A stretch of DNA of 64,000 nt from Absidia repens (Eukaryota > Mucoromycota > Mucoromycetes > Mucorales > Cunninghamellaceae): NCBI GenBank assembly GCA_002105175.1, contig MCGE01000018.1, forward strand, positions 372,001-436,000, given 5' to 3'. A program made the position numbers and the translations under genes. Every line of letters begins with the position of its first letter. Positions within the stretch are counted from its first letter, which is position 1. This document shows, piece by piece, positions 35,249-47,407 of this stretch. The notes beneath the pieces were generated by a model that was not told the origin of the DNA, made no database searches, and was given only the letters and a program-made list of their open reading frames with translations.

Positions 35249-37907
35249 ATGCCAAGAAACCGATTTATATGTCGCTGGAACGATTGCAAAAAGTTTTTTA
35301 CTAGCGTCGAAACATTATTTGAACATCTTACTGACGACCACGTAGGTCGCCGTGCAACCAACAATTTATGCTTGACCTGTTGCTGGAATGACTGTGGAGC
35401 TACTGCTGCAAAACGTGATCATCTTACAAGCCATTTGAAAGTGCATTTGCCCTTCAAGCGTAAGCCTTATTATTCACTTACTCTCTGTTATGTCCCTTTA
35501 TTAACTCTCTCTTACGTTTTTATAGCTCACATCTGTCTGGTAATGTTGTTATCTTTTTTCTGCCAAGACTCCAAGCAAACCTTAGCTTCAAACACACTCA
35601 TTTTTATATATGTTCTTCTTATCAATAGAAATGTAGAAAACCCTTTAAACGACCGCAGGACCTCAAGAAACATGAAAAGACGCATACTATTGAACATCAA
35701 GGTACGTTTATGGGAACCAAGGGTTAGAATATTCCAATGTCTTGGCACTCAATTTTACAATTTTTGACTATTTCTGTAGCCTCTCTGTTAAGCAATCAAC
35801 CCGGATACAAACCTGTCCGACGCCGACGAGTCACAAACACCACTACTGTTAGCGATTACACAACACCAACACCAACACCTGCATCAACAGCAACAAATAC
35901 TACAAGTATTCTCAGTCAGTCTGCTCTTCCTACAGCTCCTGAACATCAATTGCAACACCCTCCTTTGGATAAAGGTATGCTGCAACCATTCATATAGACA
36001 TATGGAGTGCATTTTATTCATTATATTGTTTTTGATTCAATTAGATACGAGTGACGATTATGCTGATTTATTCTCTGGGAGCAGTCCAAGTATTGACAGT
36101 ATTCGCACCGATAGCACCAACCGGCGCATAGATTCGAATAGCTCTGAAAACTACTATAATGGTGTCTCTGCCGACTCATACACCCAACTTGAAAACACAT
36201 TGACAACTGAAAACCAAGATCCTTTGCGAAATTTACTTCAAGAGGTTCTCAAAAACAATTCCTTAGCCCCTGAATACGATATGGGTAAAGACAACAAACT
36301 GGAATGAAATATAATGGAGCTGACTTTATTTTTATTAATACATTTTATTAGACATGATGCAACGACTGAATAATATCTCTTACTTGATGCAACAAAATCA
36401 GGATAGCCTTACATTGCCTGTGTCGAAACCAAATGAAATCAGCGCGTTACAACATTGGCTCGAACAGCTTTCCGCAAACATTCAAACCGGCAGTTGTATT
36501 TATCCTGACGCCATGACATCACCGCCAAACCATCATTCAGCAACGACACCTATGAAATACGAAGATAACGATTATATGGATTATTCAAGTTTGGCTGTGC
36601 TGATGAACTCTACATCCAACCCTGAATTTGACAACATCAGTAGTACTAGCGGAGGTACTGACCAATTACTGTATCCGAACTGTGATGCCTTTATCTCTGG
36701 TTCAAACCAGCTTTCATCGCCGCCCCCAGCATCAGCTATCAGAACCCACATCGCATCTTCTGCTACTTCTCCTTGGTCATTGACAACGCCATCAGATCAA
36801 TATTTGTACCCATCCCCATCACCTGCTCACACGCCGCCTGCATCCTCATCTTCAACTTCATCACCCTCCAACTCCTCTTCACCTTCCTCAGGTCGACAGC
36901 TCATGAATGATTCTCACCCTGAAAATAGTGCGAAGGCGTCTTCTGAACAATCCGTACAGCCACAAACTCAGCAAAGCAAATTCCATTACAACAGCTCAGG
37001 TAGCAACAACAACGACGGCTATGGAATTATACCATCTTTTTGGAAACCTGGACCGACGCCTGGACATTCAACTGCTGTACAAATTCCGGTCATCGATGGT
37101 CCTGCACCTTCTGAAGAAATCGATTTTACCCCTGAATATCATCAAGCGGAACAGCAACCTAATGTCAATTTTGAAACAAGTCGAACAGATGTCGAGCCGA
37201 TCCCTGTGGCCCACAATAAAATTGACACTAGCCACGCAATCAAGAAGGAAATGATGCATATGATCAACGTATTCAATTCACCAGCTCAGCAAAAGGACGA
37301 TGATACACCTGTCGCGGATAACAAACACAAACGGGATCGAAAATATGCATCAACATTAGACACCACTACCACTGCTGAATCGTCCAGTCAACAAGAGACA
37401 GATACCGTCAGCAAAGACGACGGCAAGCATATTGATAATGATGACAATGATAAGACGACCTTATCCGATGATGAGAATGTCAACAACGATCCGACACCTA
37501 TGATGACTATTGTGAAGCCAAAGATATCCTTACGAGAAGAACACAACTCTGTAACGGCTTGTTTATCCGACAACACCGATGATGATGAAGACTACGAGTC
37601 GCCTTATGCTGATTTGGTTGGCCATTTACAAAACATCTCTTTGGAAGCCGACGACGAAGATGCTGATATGAAACTCCGGGAACGACACACGCAATTAATA
37701 GACTTACTGTGGCGTGCAGCCATGCGATCAACATCATCCAAAGCAACAAATTCCTTATCCACATTATTGTCAACAACAGCAACCACACCCACAACAGAAG
37801 CATCCATATCATCAACAAGCCCCTCATCCTCTTCTACTATACCACGCTTATCCACAAAAGCGCTCGTTTCTCAATCTCCTTTGAAATCCCACTCCATCAC
37901 TGCTTAG
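35249..37907 (+). CDS. pH-response transcription factor PacC/Rim101
   Basis: Six exons (35249-35459, 35526-35539, 35629-35701, 35780-35974, 36045-36284, 36352-37907) give 762 aa. Three C2H2 zinc fingers occupy the first roughly 100 residues: [12 protein letters not shown] with HLTDDHVGR, then [11 protein letters not shown] with [11 protein letters not shown], then [20 protein letters not shown]. The pattern [16 protein letters not shown] and [10 protein letters not shown] is diagnostic of PacC/Rim101, the factor activated by proteolysis at alkaline pH through the Pal/Rim ESCRT-linked pathway. The long C-terminal part is Ser/Thr/Pro-rich with acidic patches, as expected for the processed regulatory tail. 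Exon 2 is a 14-nt microexon that splits finger 3, so gene finders will easily lose that finger. The start is the ATG of [10 protein letters not shown]. Confidence 0.94.
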
Positions 37908-38635
37908 TATTTAGCGATTAGATTATATTTATTATGTACTTTTGTCTACTCTGAATTAATAAAAAAAATCTGGATTCCCCTGAACTACTAGAGAAACTGA
38001 CTCCTTGGAACCCCGCCCACCCTGAGCAACATCTGCCATGTATCACCAAGACCATTTCGTCCATTGAACTGACAAGTTTATATTGGTTCATACTCCGCTT
38101 GCTGGCAAAAGGTAAGATCAAAGCACTGTTCAGTTGAGTTGACTGAAATGAGGCTCATCATTGTTTTGATTTTTATGATGTAGGGTCATTGATTTCAATA
38201 TTAGTAGTGATATAGTATTTAATGGTTGTTGTTTTTTTAGTTACATGATATATTTACATATATATATTTAGTTTTACCACCGTACGTTGATTGAAAATAA
38301 AAAAAATTATCTCACGTCTTTTTTTGAACCCCCACTCCTCCTTCCCTTCAAAAGAAAAAAACTCATTTTTCTTTTTTTCTTTTTACTCTCCACTCTTTCT
38401 TCCTTCTTCTTTCCCTTTCTCTCTATATCTCTTTTTTCTTTCTTTTCTTTTTTCTTCTTTTTCTTTTCACTTTTATCCAATTCTTGGCATTGTTACTATT
38501 TATCTAATTGGACACCACTAACAGCACTTGGCTTCGTATTATTCCCATATATCAACCATTAGTTATTGACCACTCCGCACACGCACACATCACACTTCCT
38601 AGGAAACAAAGCTTATATAGGTTCTAACACCACCA
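37908..38635. other. Intergenic, PacC 3' flank and hexokinase-like promoter
   Basis: Contains a long pyrimidine tract (about 38320-38480) typical of leaders in this window and an ACAC-rich stretch before the next ATG. No supported gene. Confidence 0.5.
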
Positions 38636-40771
38636 ATGTCGCATTCATCAAATATATCCGACAAGGCATCTGGTCAAGGTCCTACTACGTCCAACGTCTC
38701 TACAACGTCGACTCCAACACAAGAACACGAGCAACAGCAACAACGACAACAACAATCATCACCAACCACAACTGCAACACCGATATCGACGCCACAAACA
38801 GCTCGATCAGCTCACGCTGGGCAAAATCTCTCTTCTTTCCAGTCTCGTATTATGGACAATATTGAAGCCATGTTCCAAGTCTCCGATGAAAGTCTGGGCA
38901 TTTTGATTCAGGACTTTGGAAATGAAATGAAATCAGGTCTTGCCACTGGCCAATATGATCAACCTTCCAGAAGCGATTTGAAAATGATTCCTTCCTATGT
39001 CACAGGTAATATATATAGAGAGAGAAAATATGTGTGTGTGTGTGTGTGTGTGTGTGTATTTCTTATATATATATATATATATATATCGAAAAATATGTAA
39101 TCATGAAATCATATATTTATATAGGTCATCCAACAGGAAATGAAAAGGGGACGTACCTTGCATTAGAAATTAGTGGGGTGGATATCTATGTTTGTCAGGT
39201 CAAGCTGATAGGAGAAGGCGGCAAATTGGCGATCAATCAATACCAGTACAAGATTCCGGATCATTTGACGGCAGGTGACGATATTGGCATTTTAATCGAC
39301 TATGTGGCGGATTGCGTGGCGGATTTTCAACGACGCGTTGGTACCGGGGATCCTCAACGTTGCTACTCTATGGCCATTAGTTATGGGTTTGCTGTACGTC
39401 AAACGGGTCTGGATCGAGGCATCATCATTGCAATGGAACATGGCTTTGATTTCCCCAATGCGATTGGCTGTGATATTGGAGATCTCTTCCATCAAAAATT
39501 CAACGCTAAAGGTCTTGCCGTCAAAATCGTCGCCATTGCAAATGGTAGGCAAAAGAAAAAAAAAAAAAAAAAAAAGACATATATCATGTAGTTCAGTCCA
39601 TTCATTTTTTTTTTCTTCTCAATCCATTTTACTTCATTAGATGCTGTTTGTACATTACTGGCCCACGCTTATCAACATCCATCTACTCGTATTGGTATCG
39701 TACATGCTGCAGGTAAGGGTGAACAAAAGAGACAAAAAAAAAATGCAGGTGTGCATTAATTTAATGTATCAAGGGGGTTGTTGAATGAATATTGATTACT
39801 TTTTTTTTTCTTTTTTCCAAAAATAAATAAATTAGGAACCAATTGTGCTTATTATGATAGAATGGCGAATATTAATGGATTATTATCAGAACAACAGCAA
39901 GATCCGATTAACATGGACACAGAAATGATTATCAATACAGAATGGTGTAATTTTGGAAGCAAACAGTATCTCCCCATGACACAATTTGATCATCAACTTG
40001 ACAACGAATCCAACAATCGAGGCATCCATATCTTCGAAAAAATGACGACAGGGATGTATTTGGGTGAGCAGGTGCGGCAAATCCTGGTGTACCTTTTGGA
40101 TCAGCAAGTCCTAAGTTTTACCACCGATGATGATGACTGTTTGATCCGTGTCCCTTATCACTTTGATACCAGCTATATGTATGTGTGTGAAGCCGATGAA
40201 GATTTAGATACCCTCGAGGACACGCGGGTCGTGCTGGAGGAAATGTGTAAGGTCGGACCAACAACTTTGGCGGATCGAGAAATTGTCAAAAAGGTAAATT
40301 CCTAAAGAAAAAAAAAAAAAAGGAGCTGGCGTTGGATATTTGCTTATGATCTGTTTTACCCTATAGGCGTGTGAACTGGTTGGAAATCGGGCAGCAACTC
40401 TACTGGGGGCTAGTATTGCAAGTGTGGTGAGGTATATGTTTGATTATGGTGTGGATTTAGACCGATTACAAGGATTTGCTATTTGTAAGTAAAGAAAAGA
40501 CTATTGCTAATAATAACGGAACAAAACCTTACTTCGTCGTTTTTTTTTTTTTTTCTTGCATCACAAAATGTTATTAGCAATTAGTGGTGATGTGTACAAG
40601 GATTATCCATCCTTTCATCCTCGTATGTGCGAAGCCCTGAAATCGTTGATTCCAGATGAAATGGCTGCCAAATTATCTGTGGGCATTGTGAAACATTCAA
40701 GGATTGTGGGTGCGGCGATTGTAGCGATGATGGCGGAAAAAATGGAACAAGAAGATGTAGATATGGATTGA
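38636..40771 (+). CDS. Hexokinase-like protein with degenerate active site
   Basis: Six exons (38636-39005, 39125-39544, 39641-39712, 39836-40293, 40367-40484, 40578-40771) give 543 aa with hexokinase architecture throughout. Well-kept stretches are FEKMTTGMYLGEQVRQIL, LDNESNNRG, VGNRAATLLGASIAS and SGDVYKDYPSF. The catalytic-base region reads AIANDAVCTLL, keeping the Asp. However, the phosphate-1 loop (normally LDLGGTNFR) is LEISGVDIYV, the sugar-binding SFP motif reads ISYGFAVRQTGLD, the Thr-Lys sugar contact is AMEHGF, and the phosphate-2 GTGTN reads AAGTN. Such losses are known in non-catalytic, regulatory hexokinase-like proteins of fungi. A Gln/Thr/Ser-rich N-terminus of about 60 residues precedes the fold. 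The gene is intact, so a regulatory or sensing role is inferred. Confidence 0.88.
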
Positions 40772-41173
40772 CTCCCTTCACTCTTGTCATCCTAGTTGGT
40801 AGTATAGTATATTTGTATCGTTGAATTTTACCCCCCCCTCTTCTTTCTTCTCTCTGTCTCTAGTTTTAGCTTTAGCTTAAGTTTTATTCTGTGTGTATGA
40901 TGACAATAAAAAAAATGATGAGTTTAATTGTATTTGCTTATGCATGTGGATGTGTTGTTTATTCTGCTAGGATGATGGCTGCTTAGAATGAAAAAAGGTA
41001 TATTGTGTGGAGAAACATCGGGTTTAGATAGCCTACTACTGTAAATGCCCCAAAACATTTACCGAAGAAAAAAAGAATGATATGATGTTGGTAAACAATA
41101 TGTGCTCTTCAATCATCATATTTCCATGCGCTCGTCGATGCTTACTTTGTTATGTGCCCTGAAATGGGTTTTT

Positions 41174-41204
<31 letters not shown>

Positions 41205-41446
41205 CATTCCGTTCACCACGGTCATTTTTTAAACCCACTCAAAAAATTCTTCAACCCTATTTTTTGATGTCCAGTGTACGTGTATACAGTAGATAGAGCG
41301 CTGAACACTACAACTGGTCGAAGTTGTTTCATACCTATTATATAGTAGCCTCCTTTTTTTTTGGCACAAATACTTCATTTGTTTTTCTTTCCTTCTATAC
41401 GCACCTGCACCCTTGAGTCGAAACAAGTTAGATTTTCCCCCTTCGA
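40772..41446. other. Intergenic
   Basis: Hexokinase-like 3' flank with AATAAA near 40905 and a 28-nt T-run at about 41168-41195. No supported gene. Confidence 0.5.
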
Positions 41447-41761
41447 TTAGACAAAATTATAAGAAAAAAAGACGAGACATGCTTTATTCAGATGTGGGTA
41501 TAAATAACGATATGACAAATAAACTAAATTATTTACGACATATGTACGAAATTTATCTAAAGATGAAGCATGAAGTGTGAGAGACAGGGTATCTTCCAGT
41601 GAATGACAAATTATGATTCCTACAACGAAGGTTAGTAAACCATACCAGGCCGCTTTGTTCCACCTCTTTTCTGAAAAGTCACCAAGCGAAGAGAGCAACC
41701 ATGGTTTCAAATACTTAGTGGCGGTGGTTACAGTCATAACAAGGTATCGTTGATTATGCAT
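41447..41761 (-). CDS. Possible small one-pass membrane protein, unrecognised
   Basis: An uninterrupted ORF of 104 codons starts at an ATG in good context (ACACCATGC) and contains one hydrophobic segment, WYGLLTFVVGIIICHSL, preceded by a basic/aromatic stretch (TKYLKPWLLSSLGDFSEKR). The CACGTG box of repeat copy 5 lies about 57 bp upstream on the opposite strand, so a shared bidirectional promoter is possible. No family is recognised and the last 50 residues look less protein-like. It may be real, or it may be a chance ORF. Confidence 0.35.
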   Translation of the reverse strand: MHNQRYLVMTVTTATKYLKPWLLSSLGDFSEKRWNKAAWYGLLTFVVGIIICHSLEDTLSLTLHASSLDKFRTYVVNNLVYLSYRYLYPHLNKACLVFFSYNFV

Positions 41762-41804
41762 GGTGTCTGTAAGGCCCAAAAAAAAAATATCGCACAAAAA
41801 ATAT

Positions 41805-42660
41805 TTCAAATCCCGCCCACGTGCGGTTTTATTTATTCTCAATTTTTTTTCGCCCTCTCTTTTTTTTCTTTTTCTTCTTCTTCTTCTTCTTCTTCTTCTT
41901 CTTCTTCTTCTTCTTCTCCTGTTTTTTTCTTCACCATTAACCTTCTATGGGGTTATGTTGGACTCAGAATTGTATCAGGACTATTCTAGAAGGGGTTTCA
42001 GCTCAGAGATTACAAGATGCATGGGGAAACCCTTTCATTTTGGATTCAGGATTTAGGACCATCATGAGTTGGCTTTTTGGGGCCTTTATTAGCATAGATT
42101 AGTGTTAATTTGTCCATAGTTTGTATCTACATCTGAATAAAATATGTCTTTTTCTATTTGTTTAAATGAAAAGTGTCTCATTGGTCTCTTTGATGTGTAA
42201 GAGATCTTTTTCTTTTGCGATCGTCAGCCCTTTTGACCATTCTTAAACTCTCATTTTCGCCTCCCCCAATAGATCTTTCAATTGAATTCCTTTTATTTTT
42301 TTATCTTTTTTTTTCACGATGAGCCCCTATCCTTTAGTTTTAGTGTCTACCAATACGCTTTAATAAAATATGCCTCTTTATTTAACATCGTCTGACTTAT
42401 CATATAATGAACAAGCTCGCTATTTTTGCTGTACTATGAATGTCCTATTAAACACCTACTATCTTAATCCCCCCCCCTATGTATGACTATTTTTTGCTTC
42501 AGTTATCAATGGACTGGATGGCAGTCTTACATACTTCACTTCGAATCAAAGATGACCATATTACTCCCACTTGACCAATTATATAAATGAATCTAGATCG
42601 TGCTGTGCATTGATATTCATACTTTCGAGCATTCATGATCATCCTGCTATCTTCCTGCGG
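41805..42660 (+). repeat. Dispersed repeat copy 5 (long form)
   Basis: Starts with TTCAAATCCCGCCCACGTG near 41818. The pyrimidine tract contains an expanded TTC microsatellite (about 41874-41916). The hairpin core is at about 41990-42036, ATCTGAATAAA near 42131, and the long tail runs to about 42660. It lies between the hexokinase-like gene and RAE1. Confidence 0.8.
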
Positions 42661-43380
42661 GTAACAATGATAGACAGCGATGACAAAGAAGATGACAGCT
42701 GTATTGTTTAGTCATAGTCTCCTTTTAACTTTTATATATAGGATCATCATAGCCATATCATACCTTTAGTTTAGCTTCACTCAATATAGAACTTTAACCA
42801 TACATACTGTAATGAATGCTCCTTCACGTCCCCATAGATCTAGTCAGAGGTCCCTGCAGTCAGAATTTTATTAATAAACAAAAAACATAGGGATATCATT
42901 TATAATTATCTTCTTTAGCTGGTATTGCTCTTTCTAGTTTTTATTACTCTTTCGGTATTCGGATATTTGTTCGACATTCTTTTCTTTTTTTTTCTTTTTT
43001 TTTTTTTTGTACAATATCATAGTGACTTGGAGAAGCCCAAGAGGAGTATTAATTTGTTTTATGCTTGCATGGCATCGAGCAGGTGAGTGATTAAGACAAT
43101 TAGCCTTTTTTTCACACCTTTGCCTCTAATGTGAAGAATTATTATTGCCCAGAACCTCCTGGACTTGACTTTCGTCTACAGCGCGTTTGCGAAACAAAAA
43201 AAAATGTTGGGCTTCAATGCGGCATATGTGTGATTCCAAACCTATTTTGGGTGAGAAAATGTGCGCGTCTCATCGTAACTTTATTCAATCTCCGGCAAAG
43301 CCAAAAAATATTGCAGAAGCGTAATTTTTCTCGTTGTCTTTCCTTTCCCTTTTTTTTTTATACCGATATCAAACCAAGCT
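42661..43380. other. Intergenic, RAE1 promoter side
   Basis: AT-rich with a T-run near 42988-43009. A 100-codon ORF (43131-43433) overlaps the RAE1 start and is not supported. Confidence 0.45.
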
Positions 43381-44860
43381 ATGGCTGGCGTTGTTCAAGA
43401 CATGGAGGTAAATATACATACATACATATATAATGTATGTATATATGTATATACGTATCAGGGTTATACGGATACATATCGGCTTTTGATATTTGATACT
43501 CATACTATTGTTAACTAGATCACGTCTCCCCCACCTGATGGTATCTCTGACTTGAGTTTCTCTTCACAAGCCGACTATTTGGCAGCTTCTAGTTGGGACA
43601 ATCAGGTAAACAACGTACCTTTTTCTACTTTTTTTTTTTTTGCTATCTGTACCACTGACTTTGGTCACTTTTTGTTTTTATCTCAAGGTACGAATCTATG
43701 AAATTCAACCTACTGGTCAGTCTATCTTAAAAGCCTCGTATGCTCATGAAGCCCCAGCTCTGTGCGTCACGTGGAGTAAAGTAAGTATATATGCCACTTG
43801 TTGTGAAATACGATTTTTGGCGGCGGGATCTTTTTTTTTTTTTTCACACTGATATACTGATTTACTGTTGTTGGTTTGCAATAATACAGGATGGCAGCAA
43901 GGTGGTATCCGGAGGGGCGGATAAGGCTGGAAGAATGTACGATGTAGCTACAGGACAGAGTACCCAAATTGCGGCACACGACGAAGCGATCAAAAGCATG
44001 AATTTTTTAGACCAAGGGCAACAAATACTGGCGACGGGTAGTTGGGACAAGACAGTGAAATACTGGGATCTGCGCTCACCACAACCTATTGGTACAGTAG
44101 CATTACCTGAACGAGTCTATTGCATGGATTCTCGTCAACAGCTCATGGTGGTTGGTACAGCCGATAGACATGTCGTGTTATTTGATTTGAATAATCCTAC
44201 TACTATTTTCAAAGTAAGAAAAAAAAGAAACACAAAAACAGGTATTTTTCTCTATCTTATTTATGCTTTACGATCTCTCTTTTGTATCATTGATATTGCA
44301 GCAAACGGTGTCTCCTTTGAAATGGCAAACACGCACTGTTTCCTGCTTTCTTGATGGCTCTGGATACGCTATTGGCTCTATTGAAGGTCGTGTTGGTATT
44401 CAATATCTCAATGAAAAGGACCAAACGTAAGTATGTATGATCGGCATTGTGAAGAATAAGGAGGGGAGGGCGGCGGTCATTTATCTGAACGCTTTTCATC
44501 GTTTTTGTGCTTAGACGCAATTTCTCATTCAAATGTCATCGTGATGATGCCAAGAACGTCTACTGTGTCAATGATATATCATTCCATCCCGTCTATGGTA
44601 CATTCTCAACATGTGGAGCGGATGGCACCATTGTATTTTGGGACAAGGATTCTAAACAACGTCTCAAATCACTACCAAAAATGAACGACACCATTGCATG
44701 TACGACTTTTAATCGCTCTGGAAACATATTTGCGTATGCTGTTAGTTATGACTGGTCGAAAGGCTACAAGTTTGCCGCACCTGGAAATACAAATCGGATT
44801 ATGCTTCATTCGGTACAAGATCAAGATATTAGACCCAAAAACATGCCACAACAAAGATAA
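43381..44860 (+). CDS. mRNA export factor RAE1/Gle2, WD40 repeat
   Basis: Six exons (43381-43407, 43519-43605, 43688-43780, 43890-44213, 44302-44426, 44515-44860) give 333 aa, starting MAGVVQDMEITSPPPDGIS. The protein is a seven-bladed beta-propeller of the nuclear pore Rae1/Gle2 group that binds the GLEBS motif of the FG nucleoporin and supports mRNA export. Visible WD units include FSSQADYLAASSWDNQVRIY, GGADKAGRMYDV, ILATGSWDKTVKYWDLR, FSTCGADGTIVFWD and the C-terminal signature FAYAVSYDWSKGYK. The YDW.KG phrase is highly typical of RAE1. The N-terminal exon is only 27 nt; an additional upstream exon is possible but not seen. No break. Confidence 0.94.
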
Positions 44861-45787
44861 TTACGCAGCGGTAACAATCATGATGACTATGATGAGGCGA
44901 AGGTGGTGGTGACGGAGTGGTGGTAACGGAGTGATTGTGGCGGTGTGTTTTTTAGTGTCATGGTGATATCAGCATAGTTATGTAGATAGTGCGTTTTAAT
45001 TAGTATCTCAACATTTGTATAGTTTTTTGTTTTTTTATTATTTTATGTGTATTATGCAGATCAATATTTGATGATTTTTGAAATAAAGGTTGTTTTTTTT
45101 TGTTTTGTTTTTTTGTTATTATGACTTTTATCTCGTAATCATTGTACGGCACTAAAAAAACCCTCTGGCTATATCGATGGTTCAGGGTTGTAAAATTTTA
45201 TTTTTTGAAGATGGATGGGAAACTCTAAATTCTACATTTTGAAGATGATCTGTAAAATCGAAGGAGTAAAAATTGGTTAGGAAGGGCACGAATGACGAAA
45301 GTGGGCGGTGTGTTTTCAGTTTTGATTACTGGATAGAAGGAGAAAAGAGAAAGGGAGGGGTTTGTTAGTTAGTACAAATTCAATTTGCTACAAAATCATA
45401 TAGATTGATATCCCTGGCAATTTAATGGTATACAGTAAACGCTGATAGAAATATTGAAGAAGTTATCAGTCTTATGAAGCTAACACGACGCTGCACTTGG
45501 ACGTGACGAAATTGAAGAAGAAAATCAGGGCAAGAAGGGGTAATTTACAGGGTATACTCTTGAAGTAAAAAAAAAAACAGGGATAGTTTATTCTTATACT
45601 TCTTTTTTTATTCGTACAAGTAAGCTCAGTTTATACTAATGCAGGTCCCCTTCCCATTTACATTTTTTTCCTCCCTCTTCTCTATTTATTTCATTTTTTC
45701 TCATTTTTTATTTTTTTACAGATCTCAACCAATTTAAACCTTTGTACTAGTCTTTTTTGTCTTTTCTATTATTAAGAAGATACCTCC
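44861..45787. other. Intergenic
   Basis: RAE1 3' flank (GGTGG-rich then AATAAA near 45082) and a T-rich leader of the next gene. Nothing coding was seen. Confidence 0.5.
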
Positions 45788-46745
45788 ATGCCAGATGAGT
45801 CATCATCAGATCAACCATCCATTACAGATATCTACCAAAACGATCCCTATCGACAACGCCGTGTAACAAATCACAGTATGTATTCAATGCCCGCTCCCCA
45901 TTAAAAAAAAATATCGATTCCTCAACCAATTTTTTTTTTTAACAAAGGTAAAATCACCTGGCAGGTTCCTTCAATATCAGCACCTCAATCATACCTTCCT
46001 TATTCGGATTACACCTCTCAGCAACAACAGGAAGTCTTATCAGCAGCACCACGAACTGATAGCTTGGCCAGTAATGGGTTTCATGCAGAACAAGAACAGA
46101 CACTATCATCACAACGCCAAGGCACTTACAAAGATGTGCGTCAAGACAGCCTTCTCACCACTATCACCTCTACCGGTCGTACTACATCCACTCTAGTTAC
46201 TGCTCATCCCTTCCTTCATTCCACTGCCACGACCTTATCGTTGTCTGAAGAATTGCGCAAACAAAAGTATCAAGATACGGCATTCTGCTGTTTCTGGCCT
46301 TCATTACTTTACCCATGCGGACAACACCAACGACAGCGACCTTCATGGCGATGGCTATGTTTTATGGGATTCATTTTTTTGCTCAGTATAGGTGGTCTCT
46401 TACTCTTTATTTGTTTTCCACGCCTTCCTTTGGTGTCTATGGCGCAGACTGCTGATACCTATGGACAAGAACTCGCGGAATGGGGACCACCACAAAATCC
46501 ATTTTACCGTACCACTTGGCAATTAAACTTGACTTTGGATAATCACCCCAACTTCATTCCTTTACACATCACGCATATGGATCTAATACTCAGACTTCAT
46601 CCTTCATCTTTGAATGCCACCACTTCTTCATCACCTTCTCCGCCCTTCACTGAAATCCTCCCTGGCTCGGTCAATACCTCTTCAACCACTTTATCATCAA
46701 ATCAATCACACACTATCCCACAGAGACCACCACCACCGTTGTCAT

Positions 46746-46777
<32 letters not shown>

Positions 46778-47041
46778 GCAACAACAACAGCAACAAGTGC
46801 ACCAGTGACCTCAGCTTCTTTTGACGATGCACGAAACACCCCTCGGAATGAAAACGACACAACAGTTTCTTTTGCTTGGTCAACGCTACCATCCATGACA
46901 CTCAATACAGATGGCAAAAATCAAGTGGTGAATGCGATCTTCCATATTGATTACGTGGCACCCACCAGCAATTTGACCGATCCAACATTTGCTCAACTCT
47001 ATAAATGCGGCCCTCATATTATCACCGATCCCCCGCATTGA
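45788..47041 (+). CDS. Type II single-pass membrane protein with NDR1/LEA-2-like ectodomain, C-terminal frameshift
   Basis: Two exons (45788-45875, 45948-47041) encode 393 aa. A cytosolic Ser/Thr/Gln-rich N-terminus of about 180 residues ends in basic RQRPSWRW. One transmembrane helix follows (LCFMGFIFLLSIGGLLLFIC), then an outside domain with TTWQLNLTLDNHPNFIPLHI, reminiscent of the membrane-proximal beta-strands of NDR1/LEA-2 proteins, interrupted by a low-complexity Ser/Pro/Ala/Thr insert. The stop at 47039-47041 is probably premature. The other frame continues ALNVSLHITFHILHYLWTPT to a stop at 47143-47145 and reads as the natural end of the same domain. The frames differ by one base at the C-run 47030-47034. 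Function unknown; likely cell surface or vacuolar membrane. Confidence 0.7.
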
Positions 47042-47407
47042 ATGTATCTTTGCATATCACCTTCCATATTCTCCACTACCTTTGGACTCCTACCATGACA
47101 GTGTATCCATCCGAGGGGAATGGTTTGATCTGCCCAGCCAATTGATATTTTCCTCTTCTTTCCTTAGGTTTAGTTATCCCCCGCCCACTCCCTCTCCCTT
47201 AGAATTAGTTTTAGAAAAAGTAGTGTTAGTGATACATTGTATATATATATATATATATATATACATACTTGAATCATAATCTTGATCATATTAATAATAA
47301 TAATAAAATGGGGTTTTATTGAAGAATGATGATTGATAGATGCTACATGTGTTGTATGAAAAAAAAATAGGAAGAAGGATGGGATGGGATGAAGGGGAGT
47401 AAGGGGA

